Positions 44,817 to 57,193 are shown, counted from the first letter of the stretch. The stretch is DNA of 64,000 bases from Phallusia mammillata (GCA_003260075.1 QLIY01000806.1:1-64000), one strand, 5' to 3'. Notes: a model not told the origin generated them from the sequence alone. Made by a program: numbers and translations.

Positions 44817-45891
44817 GTTTTAATGACGCAAACTTCCTCAACTGTTTTTATCTGTGACGTAACAACGTAGCTAATATGTGACATCATAATACTTTTAATA
44901 ACGTCACAATGTACCCTGGTAATTTTGTTACATAATGTCAATCGGAAAGGTGTAAGATCACTGCATAAACTTTGAAGTAGTCGGCTGTTGGACAAAAACT
45001 TATGTTTTATTTCGCAGATTGGAAAGAGATGAAAAAGTTTAGAGAAAGGTTTGTTTTACAACTTTGTTGTTTTCATCATAGCACAGTTAGTAACATCTGC
45101 TATTGCGACAAAATATATGCACTTTATAATAAAATTGTGCAACGTTGTGTTTGTTGGTGTATGCAAGAATTTGAACAGGAGAAAAGATCCTCTGTATACA
45201 CAGTTATGTCTGATGAGAATTGCAGCTCACTAAACTCTAGTTTATCCCGATTTCTCAACTATTTCAAAAGTAAACATTGTGCTTTAACGAACAGGATTAG
45301 TGTTTCTGTTAATGATTAAATTAAATTGTTGGATTGTTTCGTTCAAATCTTTGAAAGGGACACAAGCCTTAACTGCCAGACCAAACTTATGTTTTAATGC
45401 CTGATGAGAATTGTAGCCACTAAATATTAATTCACCAATTTGTCAAAGCTTTCTGAAGTAAACATGTTAGTAAAAACAGAATTTTATGCTTTGTTTACAC
45501 TTATATAAGGTGTACAAGGCTTATAAGTCAAACTCATGTTTTACAAATCATCGCAGAAAGCAACGTCATAACTTTCGTCGAGCCGCAAATATTTGCCTTT
45601 GCAGAACAAATAAAAAACACCCCAGTCGTAAATAATTAACCAGAACAGCGACACCATACGTCCACAGCTGTTCCACTTTAAACCCTACTAGCAATGCTTT
45701 GTATTGAGTATTGCTTACAAGCCGTGAAAAGAAATGTGATGACAATGTTAGACAGTTGCTTCATTGAAAGCGTAATTAGATTAGCATTGTATTTTTAAGC
45801 GTGTTGCTGATGTACGTCATAGATTGGAAGCAAACGTAGTTATTGGTTAGAATTTGTGCACTTTGTCAAGGTATTAAAGTTAGTTTAGAAT
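44817..45891. other. Intergenic region between the two MFSD6-like genes
   Basis: About 1.1 kb. A 105-codon open frame at 45002-45319 has no recognisable domain, is AT-rich and Cys/Ser-rich, and is not supported as a gene. Poly(A)-like sequence occurs near 45125. A few direct repeats of a phrase like CTGATGAGAATTG are visible at 45210 and 45401. Confidence 0.45.
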
Positions 45892-48800
45892 ATGGATTCT
45901 TCCTCTCTCCATTCGCTGCATTTAAACTCAGTGAAGAGAGAGGACCAACCAAAACAATGCGCAATTAACGTGAATTTGACCTTCGTTCCATTTAAGGTCA
46001 TTTATTTCTGCTTCTTTGTCGGTAAGTTTGACCTTGACCTATTCATATTGCCTACTTTTAAGAAATGTCAGATGCTGTTTGTTAGTAGGGCTAAAGTAAA
46101 GAAATTGCAAATTCAAACGAAAAGGCGCTTTTTAACAGGGTTGCATCGTTTTGTGTAGCCATCGTTTGTATTTCTTGCTTAAGAGTTTCAACTAATGCGC
46201 GCAAAACCAAATAACCAGACCAAAGAGAGATTTCACACACATTGACAACATGACAAAGGTCAACATAAGGTCCAAAATAAACTTAAAGTGATATCACAAG
46301 GGCAGCATATGGTCCATAAACTCAATGCATCAACTGCCCCCCCCCCAACCAAATAACCAGACCAAAGAGAGATTTCACACACATTGACAACATGGCAAAG
46401 GTCAACATAAGGTCCAAAATAAACTTAAAGTGATATCACAGTTTATGGTCCATAAACTCAATAACTTAACACCTACAAGATACTGGCCTTACTTATTAAT
46501 ATTTACTGCCAGATCGTTGATCTTATACTGTATAACAGGTTTTACTGACGGACTATCACAATATAATCCTCGCAATTGTAAACATTCATAGACACTGCAT
46601 TTAATAGCAGATTAACTTCAAATTATTTTCATCATAAACCTCTTAATCAGAGCTATCACAAACACAAACGAAAAGCATCGGTACAACCATGTAGCGTGCA
46701 GTAATCGTAAACCGTTTAAAGTGCGTCTCAAAGCGCGCAAAAGAGATGTGTCATCAATACGTAAGTATTTTGAAGAGCCCTCCAGAAAAGCAGACATTGG
46801 GATTGTATTCTATTCCAAAGCAGCGGGAATTGTTTTGTTTTACCAAGACCAAATACTTCACCCCAGAGTTGTAAACCGGCCTGAAATTGGACCCGAATCG
46901 TATTTGAGAAGCCCGTTTAGGCCCGAAAGTTTGATTGGCAGGCTTATACATTGAAGCCCCAGGAGAGACCAAGACAACAAACACAAGAGACAATCATAAA
47001 CAATAGATCTTGAACAAGGCGTTTTAGGGCTGTTTGACATTACGTCAGGTCCAGCAACTGACCACTCAGCTAGTTAAAAATTTATTCAACAAAATAATGA
47101 CACAGATTGTAAAGTCAGGCCCGAATCAAGCCCGTTTTTTTTTTTGAAAAAAACCTAAACCCAGTCCGACTTACAGCTCTGCGTCATCCACAGCAAGATG
47201 CATAGAACGAGATAAGACCTAACACTTTGACGCTGTGTTTAATTTTATGTAACAAACGTTTACAGGTCAAAGTTCAGTGATGTTTCGTTCTGTCTTCATG
47301 AAACACCTCGGCATGTCAACAACACAGAACGGGATAATCTACGCAATCGACCGTGTTTTGGGCATCGTGTTCCCGCCGATTCTTGGCGCGATCTCGGATA
47401 AAAGCAAGCGGCCCAAGACTGTTCTTGTATGTACACTTTTAAGTGGTGCAATACTTTACTCCAGTCAATGTTTTTTACCCGTCGAGAACCAAGGTAAGAA
47501 GGTGTACACATGTCAAAGCCGAGAAACTTTAAGTGCAAGGAGACTACCGTTTGCAACGCTCAAGCGAAACTGTTTATAGACGGAAAAAGCGAAGTTCTAT
47601 CTGAACCAAATGAAATCATTTGAACCAAATGAAAATTAATCTTAAGGAACAATGTCTTTACTGTGTATTGCCTTGTACAGACGACAACATGTTTTTTTCA
47701 TATTTAAATAGAGTTTTAAGAAAAGTAGAGCTGTTTGCTACTGCATATGAAAAAACCATCAAAAATATAAATGAGGTTCTAGTAAATTTTGTAAAAATAA
47801 AAACTATGTGCAGCAAACAAAAAAGTTATCAGAAAAAAAAGGTTTTGGAAAGCAAGAGAACTTTTGTCGTGACTGGCGTTAATGAGCTTAATTTGTGCAA
47901 CTCAAGTGAAAAAAACTTTAAGATCAGTAATTTTCAGACCCTCTGTCTTGTTATCAACTGCATTGCAACAACGAATCCACCACTAACGGCGATAGAGCAT
48001 GTTTCTGGGAGGCCTTTAATCTTACCACCAACCAACAGACGCATAAAAACACCCACGAGCGCTGTCAGATGGTTGAAAGTAACACAACTTTAAACTGGAC
48101 AAGACACCAAACATCAAACGCTACTTGTACTTGTGTTTCCGACCTGGGCGAAACGATAGACGAATATGGAGTCACATTCTGGAGTTTACTTATAATTACC
48201 CTGCTGTCATCCATTTCGGTGTTCAGTTCAAGCGGCCTGCTCGATGCTTTCGTCTTCTATAAGTTTCCGTTGCGGGCGCGGCACAAGTTTGGTTATCAGC
48301 GAATGTGGGGGTCGGTTGGGTTTGGGGTTGGAGCGTTAACCATTGGATACTTAAAAGGTGAATCGCAGTTGTAAACTACTTTTCAAAAAGCTGTTTTATA
48401 AACTGTTTATGTTTTATATTATATTTCGTCCCATAAGGTCTCACAAGTGCCGATTTTGACAAGACAGTAGCCCTACAGGCTTTAGTATCCAAGACTTACA
48501 GACTAAAAAGCTGTATGTTCATAATATTATTGAAGATAAGAAAACAGAGGAATAAGGCCTCATCAGTGCAGCTGGTGACAAGACATTGGCCGTATTGACT
48601 GAATAGCCATGAATCTTTAATACGAGATACCTTCATCAGGGCAATGATATATTGAAACAAAAAAGTTGTACCGCTTTTTCAATATGTTTGCCTTACCAAA
48701 AAACTATTTTGTTTTTGCAGACGTATTTGCCACCTTGGACTTTGGACCAAACAGCGCATTCCTTCCCTTTGCTTTTTGTCCCATCATATTCTGGTCGGTT

Positions 48801-51180
48801 TCGTGTATTACGATGAAATTCGTCAGCTCAAAACAAGCTGAAGAAAGTCAGGCACCTAAACTGGCGCATCTTAAAGTAAGCTAGACCAAAGTAAAATAAG
48901 TCAAAAGTACATCAACTTTATAAAATTGATATTATGGCTGGAAGCAACAGTCTAAAGTAAATGTTCGCAAGTATTGGCACCTGAAAAGAAAAAATAAAGA
49001 GCCACTTCAGGCCAATCGATTTTCAGCAAATTCTACAAAGACATTTTCAAGAAAAGTACCTAATCAGTTATATTCAAATCAGTCTGGTCGGGTTAGATAT
49101 TCCGGGTCGTGCTTAAGATAAAAAATTCCGATTCTGGCCCCTTTTTGCACGGGGTGCGAACCAAGAAAGCTCCCGAAGACAAAACCCGACCAGGTGTTTT
49201 TAACGCCCAAACTGTCCGAGGTAACTGTTTTTTTTACGGGGTTCGAACCCAGGTCAATCCCAGGGACAAATCCCGATTAGTTTTTTTATGTCTGTGTTTA
49301 GATGAGACGCGCCAAGTTCCTGCCCAAACTGTTAGGTAACGCTTCTCACATGTGAGAGTAAACAATTTGGCGTCCTCTTATGATTGCAGTTGATCGCTAC
49401 TGACATCCGGATGGTGTTTTTTGCCCTTTACACCACAGCACTGGGATACGCATTAGCGAGCGGCGAAATCTACCTGTTCTGGTTGGCTGAGCAAAAGTTC
49501 AACGCTCCCGGCGCTACGCTTGGTTGGTTAATTGCGGTCACGTGTGTCCTGGACACGATCATGTGCCTTCTGTCCGGAACGGTGCTGAAGAGAATCAAAG
49601 CAGAATGGGTGATGTCTGTTGGACTGTTTCTACTTGGCGTAAGTTTTTTACACCATGTATTGATCAAAATTAATATCAGTCGAGTCCGAGTAAAGACACC
49701 ACTTTCAAATCAAGTCACATTAAAAAAAATCAAATCATGTCTTTAACAACCACATCATGTCTTAGGTAATGTTTTTAAAACAGTCTCTCAAGTCGAACAT
49801 ATAAAAAATAGCCACTCAAATCAAGTCCAGTGATATCTTTAAATGTCTTAATTAATACACAAGTTGGACAACGAGTCTTGCCGGTCAAATAGTCACTTAA
49901 GTTACAAAGCACGAAGTAAAGTCATGTCAATAAAAAAGCTTTGAAAAAAATTGCTTTCCACTAAAATCCACTTCTTGAAAACAGCCTCTCAAGTCAAGTC
50001 TTTGCGAAGCCACAAAAGTCAAGGCTTTGAAACAGTTACTCAAGTCAAAGGATGTCTTTCAAAAACTCATTCATGTCAAATCACTTAAACCAATAAAATT
50101 TTCTTCAGTGTTGAACTAGAATTAGGCTCAGTCTGTGAAAAGGGCTAAGTGATTGCGTAGCACTTGACAGTCAATAAGTTGTAGCTGAATAATTACTCAA
50201 CAACCCAACTTTTCAAAGAAAATTGCTTTTTACCAGCTGCGCTTATTTTTCTACACAACCGCCACTGAAACTTGGCATTTGTTGGTCATCGAAGTTGCAT
50301 TACGAGGTGTTTCATGGACGGTCACGTGGATAGCTTGTTGCAATCACATCGCTTCGATTTCTCCACCCGAACTTCGCGCCACAACTATGTCCGTCGCAGG
50401 AGCCTGTTTGTGGGGAATTGGTAAGTTGAAAAATTCAGTATCATAGCTTGCGCAGAAGTGGAGTACTGTGATTTTTGGCAAATAGAAGAGCAAAACCTTA
50501 CCACCAGTAGTGCTTAGCAAAATATGCAAAGCAAGTAGGAAACGTAAAATAGGTTCGACTGATTTGAAAAATGACTGCATAGAATTTTGGTTCGTTTCAT
50601 GCGAATAAACGGTCACTGATTTTCCCCTAGATTGAAGGTAGATTATGAGATCAAAAAGACAAACCGCGGGTGAATGTCTTTGATCGGAACCTATAACTTA
50701 ATATCATTAAATCTGAACTAGTGATCACTAAGACAATTGAACGTGCAGTCAACATAGCAACCTTACCGGGATTTGAACCCTCAACTGGGGCAATTGCTGT
50801 AATAAATGCATGTCACTAAAAAAAAATCTCCTTTAAAATTGATACGAACAAAAACCTATTCATAAAAACACCACAGTTTAAAAATAACTGGCCGGTGTCG
50901 CCGGGATGTGAACCCGCAACGTAACGAACACTTTCAGCTTTCATTCTGTTCAGGTTACGGAACATGCGGAATAGTGGGAGGAATTTTGTACGAGAAAGTT
51001 GGAGGAGAAAACATGTTTCTTATTTCGTTCGGCCTCGTAATGTGTTCCTGTGTTGTCTACGTTGTTTTTCTTATCGTGTACAAACGGTCCCGTTCCCCTG
51101 AAGAAGACGTTAAAGTCGAAGAACTGAAATCGCTTCAAGATCACAATGACAACATACCTGAAGGTCAAAAATGTGTTTAA
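45892..51180 (+). CDS. MFSD6-like: MFSD6-like major facilitator transporter, copy 2
   Basis: Seven exons: 45892-46021, 47266-47493, 47938-48357, 48721-48875, 49390-49638, 50237-50420, 50954-51180, all phase-consistent, for 530 residues. The exon phases are identical to copy 1 and lengths match within a few codons. Exons 4 and 5 are exactly the same length as in copy 1. Conserved landmarks are the same: NGIIYAIDR, SDKSKRPKT, QRMWGSVGFGVGALTIGYLKG, EIYLFWLAEQKFNAPGA, SWTVTWIACCNH and PELRATTMS. The large extracellular loop (exon 3) and the start and tail have diverged most. The loop keeps many Cys and NXS/T sites. Exon 2 and the intron 6 to exon 7 block are nearly identical in DNA to copy 1 even in the intron, unlike the rest. 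A membrane transporter is inferred; the substrate cannot be read from sequence. Confidence 0.87.
46337..46346. repeat. Ten-C run joining duplicated flanks
   Basis: 46205-46336 recurs at 46347-46470. Confidence 0.85.
46864..47181. mobile_element. hAT-type element, 'gggcccg' family, copy 3
   Basis: Inverted ends CAGAGTTGTAA and TTACAGCTCTG; flanks CTTCACCC and CGTCATCC are a weak target duplication. It lies in intron 1 of the second MFSD6-like gene. Confidence 0.65.
49135..49290 (+). repeat. Short dispersed B-box-containing repeat, two tandem copies
   Basis: Two units, each a ...CGGGGTTCGAACCCAGG-like phrase plus CAAATCCCGATTAG, in intron 4 of the second MFSD6-like gene. Probably a tRNA-derived fragment different from the main SINE. 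Confidence 0.5.
49640..50100. repeat. Degenerate CAAGTC-rich repeat tract
   Basis: Intron 5 of MFSD6-like copy 2 is filled by irregular CTCAAGTCAAG/TCACTCAAGTC phrases. No precise unit is defined. Confidence 0.5.
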
Positions 51181-52013
51181 AACTTTACCACATTTCTTCA
51201 TTACAAAATACTACATTTTCTTCATTACAAAAAAACTACATTTTCTTCATTACAAAACACAAATGTCGTAGTTCAGAAAATCTAAAGTTTCAAAACCATT
51301 TTCTTTTCTTTTAGATAAACCAGCAATGGATGAGATCTGAAATTGTTTTGAAGCAGTAGCGCAAATCAAAATAAATAGCATTTTTACAATACACGTCGGT
51401 TTCACTTTCAACAGAGGAAGTTTGCTGGGAACAGAAAATGGAGATAAACCATGTTTAGTTCTGGGCAACACCAACCATTGGTGATCCGGGGCATTTAACC
51501 CGTGTTCTCTGACCCTACGAGAGTAAAAACAAATAACGTCAATTCTAAATCTTTGCAAATGCCAGCCACGTCGCTTGTTTCTACCTAAAACATTTCATCA
51601 TAAATATATTTTGTAAAGGTCAGTGAAGTCATACGTCCGTTTCATTCTATTTCAGTTAGTCAGGTCTTGCAGACAGTTTTTTTTGACTATATTGATTCAC
51701 AAAAAAGCTAAAATTGAAACACTTTCTTCATTGTAAGACAAAAACTCCTTGCTCGTTTAAACTTTAAGTACCACAAGCGGAAATTGTATTTGAAATGTTT
51801 CGCAATAAATGCAATTATAAACTGTGTAGTATTTTATACACGAGTCATCGTAGACCCAGAACAAGAGATGGAGACAACGGTCGCGTATACTAACTGACTA
51901 CAAAAAAATGTCTGAAGTCATCCACTGTTTTTGAAAAGATGTAAGTTATATATTTCACCTAAGTGAGGTAATTTTCTGTGTTCCAACAAACGCGCATTTT
52001 CCTGACTTTTATG

Positions 52014-52188
52014 CAGTGCTGGATAAACCATTAGGCAAAGTAGGCAAGTGTCTGCAGGCCAGTCAAAAATCCAGGCCACTTTAAATGATTTGGCAACACT
52101 GATAATTATTTTTTTTAATTGGCAACCCTGATTTTCGGGCCACTTATAAAATGTGCCTACAGGCCAGCAGACCCTTAATCCGGCACTG
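52014..52188. mobile_element. hAT-type element (CAGTGCTGGAT ends)
   Basis: Starts CAGTGCTGGATAAACC and ends TTAATCCGGCACTG, imperfect inverted repeats. Flanking 8-mers share 6 of 8 bases. Confidence 0.55.
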
Positions 52189-52358
52189 CTATCATGTCAT
52201 GTAGAAGCACAGCAGGGTTTGACAAGTGGGGGGCTTTGAATTGACGGGAAGTTCAGTAACGAGAAAAGAGGAAGTTTGGTGTGTATTGACGGTGATCGCT
52301 GAGTGCGTGTTGTTTATAAAGCAGGAGGCTAGAAGGCAGTTACAAGTGAAGACTAAAG

Positions 52359-52448
52359 ATGAACTTAACAACTACAGCAACATCGATTTTCGGGACTACA
52401 AGTTGGATAACAGCGTTTACGGTGTCTTTAATATGCTGGTTCATATTG
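52359..52448 (+). CDS. Truncated duplicate of the orphan 7TM gene start (haplotype copy)
   Basis: From ATG at 52359 the sequence repeats the first ~30 codons of the gene at 52539 (MNLTTTATSIFGTTSWITAF) with about 4-5 differences in 170 bases including upstream sequence, then stops at the ten-C run 52449-52458. It is most simply the other haplotype's contig end. Confidence 0.65.
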
Positions 52449-52458
52449 CCCCCCCCCC
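52449..52458. repeat. Ten-C run joining duplicated flanks, cuts a gene start
   Basis: 52276-52448 recurs at 52459-52628 with about eight differences. Confidence 0.85.
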
Positions 52459-52538
52459 TTGGTGTGTATTGACGGTGATCGCTGAGTGCGTGTTGTTTAT
52501 AAAGCAAGCTAGAAGGCAGTTACAAGTGAAGACTAAAC

Positions 52539-53423
52539 ATGAACTCAACAACTACAGCAACATCTATTTTCGGGACTACAAGTTGGATAACAGCATTTAC
52601 TGTGTCTTTAATATGCTGGTTCATATTAGTGTGGATTTTTGCCTGCCTGATCTGCTACGGAGTAAGGAACAAAAAGTGGAGTATTGGCAATGGAGATAGC
52701 GACGACCGTGACAGTTTGATTCTCTACACTCTTGCAGTGGTAGCCACGTCCTTTAGCATAATTCACACAACGATCAATATTGTCACTTACAACTTTGGTC
52801 ACGACGAAGCATCATTACAAACCTGTGTTGTAGGTGTCCTTCTGTCGGTGGAGTTCTTCGCTTTTACCATGTCCTGGACGTATCTGTTCTTATGGTTCAG
52901 ACAACGAGCTATCTACAAGCATAATCTGTTTATCCACCTGTATACCCCGCTGGTTAGGGTCATCAGCTGGCTAAGTATTTTTCTGATGCTACTGGGCATT
53001 AACTCGGCCATAATCATATACAACGTCTGCAGTAAGTTTTCAAGCACTGGAGCTGGCTGTGTAAACAAGGGAGCCCATTGGCCGGCAATTTATGGTACTG
53101 CAGTGAATGGGACTGGACAAATAGCTATGTTCTTGCTTTTTCTCTATCCAGTTGTCAACATCCCGACCGTTCGCAGTACGTGCCGGATAATCAGGATTTT
53201 AAAACGCACAACAATTTGCACAGCATTCTGTATTGGCAGTGATCTAGTTGCTGGAATCTATGTGGGCGTTTCAAAGGAATCAGACAAAATTGGACTGTCG
53301 TTTTACAATTTTAATTTGGTATTGAACATTATAGCTATGGTAATAACTTTTGAGATGTGGTGGCGAATTATTCTGTCTCCTTTCAACTTTGCATCCGAAA
53401 ACGAAGCTCCTTCCCCCGCATAA
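52539..53423 (+). CDS. Intronless orphan seven-transmembrane protein
   Basis: A single open frame of 294 codons and a stop. Hydrophobic segments lie at roughly residues 18-42, 62-87, 96-120, 138-163, 187-211, 227-248 and 258-284, giving a seven-helix layout with a short N terminus carrying an N-glycosylation-type site (MNSTTTATS) and a short acidic tail. After the third helix comes SWTYLFLWFRQRAIYKH, a basic loop in the place of a DRY motif. NPxxY and CWxP are absent. Another mark is EMWWRIILSPF at the end of the last helix. I do not recognise the family; a receptor or channel-like membrane protein of tunicate or invertebrate-specific type is possible. The lack of introns contrasts with all its neighbours and suggests a retrocopy origin or a naturally intronless receptor family. 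The second ATG context at 52539 is used because it matches the duplicate copy. Confidence 0.8.
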   Translation: MNSTTTATSIFGTTSWITAFTVSLICWFILVWIFACLICYGVRNKKWSIGNGDSDDRDSLILYTLAVVATSFSIIHTTINIVTYNFGHDEASLQTCVVGVLLSVEFFAFTMSWTYLFLWFRQRAIYKHNLFIHLYTPLVRVISWLSIFLMLLGINSAIIIYNVCSKFSSTGAGCVNKGAHWPAIYGTAVNGTGQIAMFLLFLYPVVNIPTVRSTCRIIRILKRTTICTAFCIGSDLVAGIYVGVSKESDKIGLSFYNFNLVLNIIAMVITFEMWWRIILSPFNFASENEAPSPA

Positions 53424-54380
53424 CAAAATGTGTGTGTGTCAAAAACATTGATTTTTCATTACTATTTAGCACACTCGCCGTATGAAAAAACTGTTTGTAT
53501 CAGCAAAGTTTTTTTTCACTTGTATTTGATTTTATGTTTCAGTTTTTTGTATTTGTGATATAGATTAGACGAGTTGAAGCAAAAAAGCTGTTTAAAAGTT
53601 GTATTAAACTTTGTAGCTGGCAACAGAAGCCAAAAACAAACATGTCTTTGCTTTCAACCAAAATAACAATGGATTAAGTTGGCTGCAGCAAAGTTAAAAG
53701 TAGACTAACCTACAATTTCAACACAAAAAATACTGTTTGCCAAAAATTAACAAATAAAACCGATCTTGAAGTCCGCGACTTACCAGCAACAAAAATGTTT
53801 GTTTTAATTATCAATTCGCCTGCTACCAAACTCTATTCAGCATAGGAAACATATAATAGACAACCGCCTATATATGTTTCAGCCTCTATTTCGGCCAAGT
53901 CATGTAGTCATAAGTACCAATATACTAAAACTAGCAGATCAAACAACAATAATAAACGCAAATTACCTTGCAAAGTCGTGTTTCTTTGTTTCTTGCTGAT
54001 GGCGAAATAGAAACTGCTGGAAAAACGCTGTTTTCCCGCTTTCACAATCTCGTCTCTGATTGGCTTAAGATTGTTATACGTAACAGATAATAGCCGACAT
54101 TTCAAGTCAAAGGCAATGGCCATGAAACTCAAAACGCATAATTTAAACAAAACGCAGGGATTCTATTTAATTTTAACCTTTAAAACAATACTACAAGATT
54201 GCTTGGTGTGTTTCAAGTTTCAACCTGCGCGGCATTTATATTTTGCAGGTTGCCGTAACAATATTTTTTGGAAAATAATGACATAATTGGTAGAAACGAT
54301 GGTTTTTTATGTTGGAACAAAATGCACGATGATAACATAAATATAACTTTTACAACACACCAAAAAGGTAAAATTGGTTT
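53424..54380. other. 3' region of orphan 7TM gene, convergent with TMEM127
   Basis: Nearly 1 kb without a recognisable gene. Poly(A)-like AATAAA occurs near 53753 (aacaaataaaacc). Small open frames here have no recognisable domains. Confidence 0.45.
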
Positions 54381-56130
54381 TCAAGGGACATAAGGTGGTG
54401 GCTCAGAACCAGAGTGTGCTGTTGAAGTCCATGCAGTATCACTTTCATCAGCAGATTCCTCTGCAATTAATCTCTCAGCCTGTTCCTCCTCTTCAGTTGG
54501 ATACTGTCGCATCAAATTTGAGGCTGTTGCCAAAACAGCGATCCCACCCGCTGCTGCAACTAGATACACCCCCATTCCAAACGAGACTTTAACAGCACTG
54601 CCTCTGTACAATTTCTCTTCATTTTGAATATAATATATTTCCTGTGATGTCCAGTAACAAAATCCAATAACTGTTGCCGCGAGCAACACTGAAAATAAAG
54701 ACTTAAATTCCTAAAGATGTGGTTGTATATAATTGACAGCTTTTGCAAACAAACTTTTACACATCAATTAAACCAATGCATAACTTTCAAACTGCATTAT
54801 TTTGTAATATGTTAGAGAGGTGATTCTTATCCTTTCTAGTGATGGGACAAGAACCCGGTACTCTGTATCGAACGATTTCAGTGGTATCGATACTTGTACT
54901 TGGAATTGAAATATTTTACCTCAGTTTTTGATACCGAAGGTCAGCTTACACCATAAGAATACAGGCAACTTTTTGCCAATATTTGCTTCAGACAGCACAA
55001 AACTGGGAAAAGGTCCGCAAGGTTAAATATATTTTTTATCATGTGGAGATAACATTTTTCTGCATGTGTGTGTGCCCATGTACCCCTGCCATGGCAGATA
55101 AATTAGCCAGTGATATACAACTAAGTACAACACTATATTTAAGTACTCAGTAATCGGTATTGAAGATACACATATGTGGTACTCGTACTCGGTACTCACT
55201 TCAAAATCTGGTATCGTCCCATCACTAATTGTTACAGTAGTTATTCTTGTTCTTACCAGTAAAAATATATCCAAAAGAGTATCGCTTCATGATTTTCCAA
55301 AGTGCCTTTTTACGAGGAGCAATAATATCCAATATAAAAGAAAACAAACTTGAAATGATTGCCAAAAAACAAAACAATATGATAACTTGGATCAAAGTAA
55401 GTGCAGTGGCATTGATGCAGTAGCTGTATGATGTATTGCCTACAAAAAAGATATAACAGATCTTAAACAAAAAAGTACCATTCAAACAATACATAAGGCA
55501 TCTTTAGTGCAAAAGGATACCAAAGTACCAATTTCACTAATACATCAACAACTTTAAGGAAAAGGGCTGTTTAGAAACCTCTGGTAAACTTTTTCTGTCA
55601 TACCCACAGAAAACAAGTTGATAAAATGCCTTGAAGTAATAAAGTGCTGAAAAGAAATTGGATGTTTGAGAGCAAATTCGACAATTAATAATGAATAGTG
55701 TAGTTTCTATAAAAAAAAAACCTAAAAAATGTTTACTTGGTCTTGAAGCTTAACACTGTAACAAAACATAGTGCTCAAGTCATGAGGTTTATGCAATGTG
55801 CTTTAAAATTATTATTTATTTAAAATTAGATTAGTTTTGAATTTTGTTACCTTCATTTAGATTTTGACAGTTTTCATCTTCAAATCCGTCAAGGCCAAGT
55901 TCGTCCATGCTCATTTTACCAAAAAATGAATTTACACCTATATACTGATGACAGCACTTTCCACCACTCAGTGTGAACCATACCGGCTCAACTAGACTTG
56001 AGCACAGAACCACAATTGTTGCTGTGCCCAGTACAGCAGACAAAATGTTTTTCTCCTTAAACTTTCTCGATGATGAAGGAAATCTAGTCCTTGCTGACAA
56101 GTTGCTCGAATTGTCAGCACGTCGAAACAT
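54381..56130 (-). CDS. TMEM127: Transmembrane protein 127
   Basis: Three minus-strand exons: 56130-55851, 55439-55257, 54688-54381, phases 1 and 1, for 256 residues (human 238). TMEM127 is an endosomal/plasma-membrane protein that limits mTORC1 signalling and, through a C-terminal PPxY motif, recruits NEDD4-family ubiquitin ligases to clients such as RET. Seen: a Ser/Arg-rich N terminus, then the first membrane segment ending SLVEPVWFTLSGGKC (human AEPAWLHIHGGTC), a second segment IIAPRKKALWKIMKRYSFGY around residue 150, VIGFCYWTSQEIYY, VYLVAAAGGIAVLATASNLM, the very conserved YPTEEEEQAERLI, and a C-terminal EPPPYVP. Four membrane segments as in the family. It is divergent from DAZAP2, with start codons about 1.06 kb apart. 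A hAT-type element sits in intron 2. Confidence 0.93.
54837..55227. mobile_element. hAT-type MITE in TMEM127 intron 2
   Basis: Inverted ends TAGTGATGGGACAAGA and ATCGTCCCATCACTA; the interior has repeated GGTACT/GGTATCG phrases. Target duplication is degraded (ATCCTTTC / ATTGTTAC). Confidence 0.65.
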
Positions 56131-57193
56131 CGTTTTCGTTTGTCCTTATTTTTGACCAGCCATTGAACAAATTGGTCTAAAATATATGCAGTTAATAGTC
56201 AGTAACATTATTTCCTTTTTATTTATAAATAAAACTAATCTGCGTTTGTACACAAAGTTCGGAATTGTCTGTAAATAGCATTCAGTGTTACAAAAAGTAG
56301 AAAACTGCTACTTATGACCAACAAAACAACTTTGTTAGGACAAAACTGGTTTGGCCGCCTGCAAACAGCAACAAACTCAATGGCTAAGAAAAAGTAACAA
56401 CAAAAGAGTTATTTCAACATCACTTTCTAACAGGACTTTCCCATTTAAAGAAAACAACTGGTGCTTTTGCAAGAAAGTTGTTAAATAAGTTGTGTACGCC
56501 AAGTTGCGTATGTACTTTTTCATACTCTGAAGTAAAGAAAATACTTATTTTGATGAAATCGATAAACAATACCCCTTTTTGTTAAAACTTCCTGGCAAAC
56601 CTGTTTATTGTTCGTGACTTTCTGTTTTCGAGCTTGACAACAGCTTTTGACAATACAGACTGGCACACCTGAAACTAAAAAGCTAAATTCAAAACTTACA
56701 ACGCAACAACAAAAGATTGATTCCTTCATAACAGAAGTACCAGGCCTGTATGCGTGACGTCATGTTTTTTCGGATGAGTAACTCGTCACAATCGATTTGT
56801 TCGTCACGTGATTATGACGCGTTTTACGTCACCAGCAAACAATGCGAAGAGAAGAAGGCTCGTGACTCGTAAATCACGTGATTGTAAAGAAAAATGCGAA
56901 GCAAAACAAACAAGTGGGAGTTAATAAATGACTGAGTATTCTCCTTGCAGACCTAAACGGCTATTTTTGTGACGCGAAAGGGCAGGAAATATTGTTGAAA
57001 TAAACTTTTTCATTCATTTTCCCCCCCCCCTTAATAAATGACTGAATATTCTCCTTGCAGACCTAAACGGCTATTTTTGCGACGCGAAAGGGCAGGAAAT
57101 ATTGTTGAAATAAACTTTTTCATTCATCTAGCAGCGTAAAATTTAGGAAACTTAACTTTTAAGTTTGACACAGCAACAAGTTGAAACTTGAAA
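56131..57193. promoter_or_regulatory. Shared 5' region of TMEM127 and DAZAP2
   Basis: This 1.06-kb interval separates two divergent housekeeping-type genes and should hold both promoters by position. A cluster of TCACGTGATT/CGTCACG-like sequences around 56755-56885 (CACGTG appears twice, with several TGACGTCA/TTACGTCA-like motifs) is the best candidate for an E-box/CRE-type control element. About 100 bases (56921-57020) are duplicated at 57031-57130 through a ten-C run, so the true interval is probably shorter. The functional claim is inference. Confidence 0.5.
57021..57030. repeat. Ten-C run joining duplicated flanks
   Basis: 56921-57020 recurs at 57031-57130 with two or three differences. 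Confidence 0.85.

Larger units (their letters stand above)
51181..52538. other. Intergenic region before the orphan 7TM gene
   Basis: No gene recognised. It contains a short direct repeat CTACATTTTCTTCATTACAAAA (three near copies, 51195-51258), a hAT-type element (52014-52188), and a duplicate of the next gene's start (52276-52448) ending in a ten-C run. Confidence 0.5.

Noticed and set aside
45002-45319. 105-codon open frame between the MFSD6-like genes
   Set aside because: No recognisable domain, no splice partners, composition like surrounding non-coding DNA.
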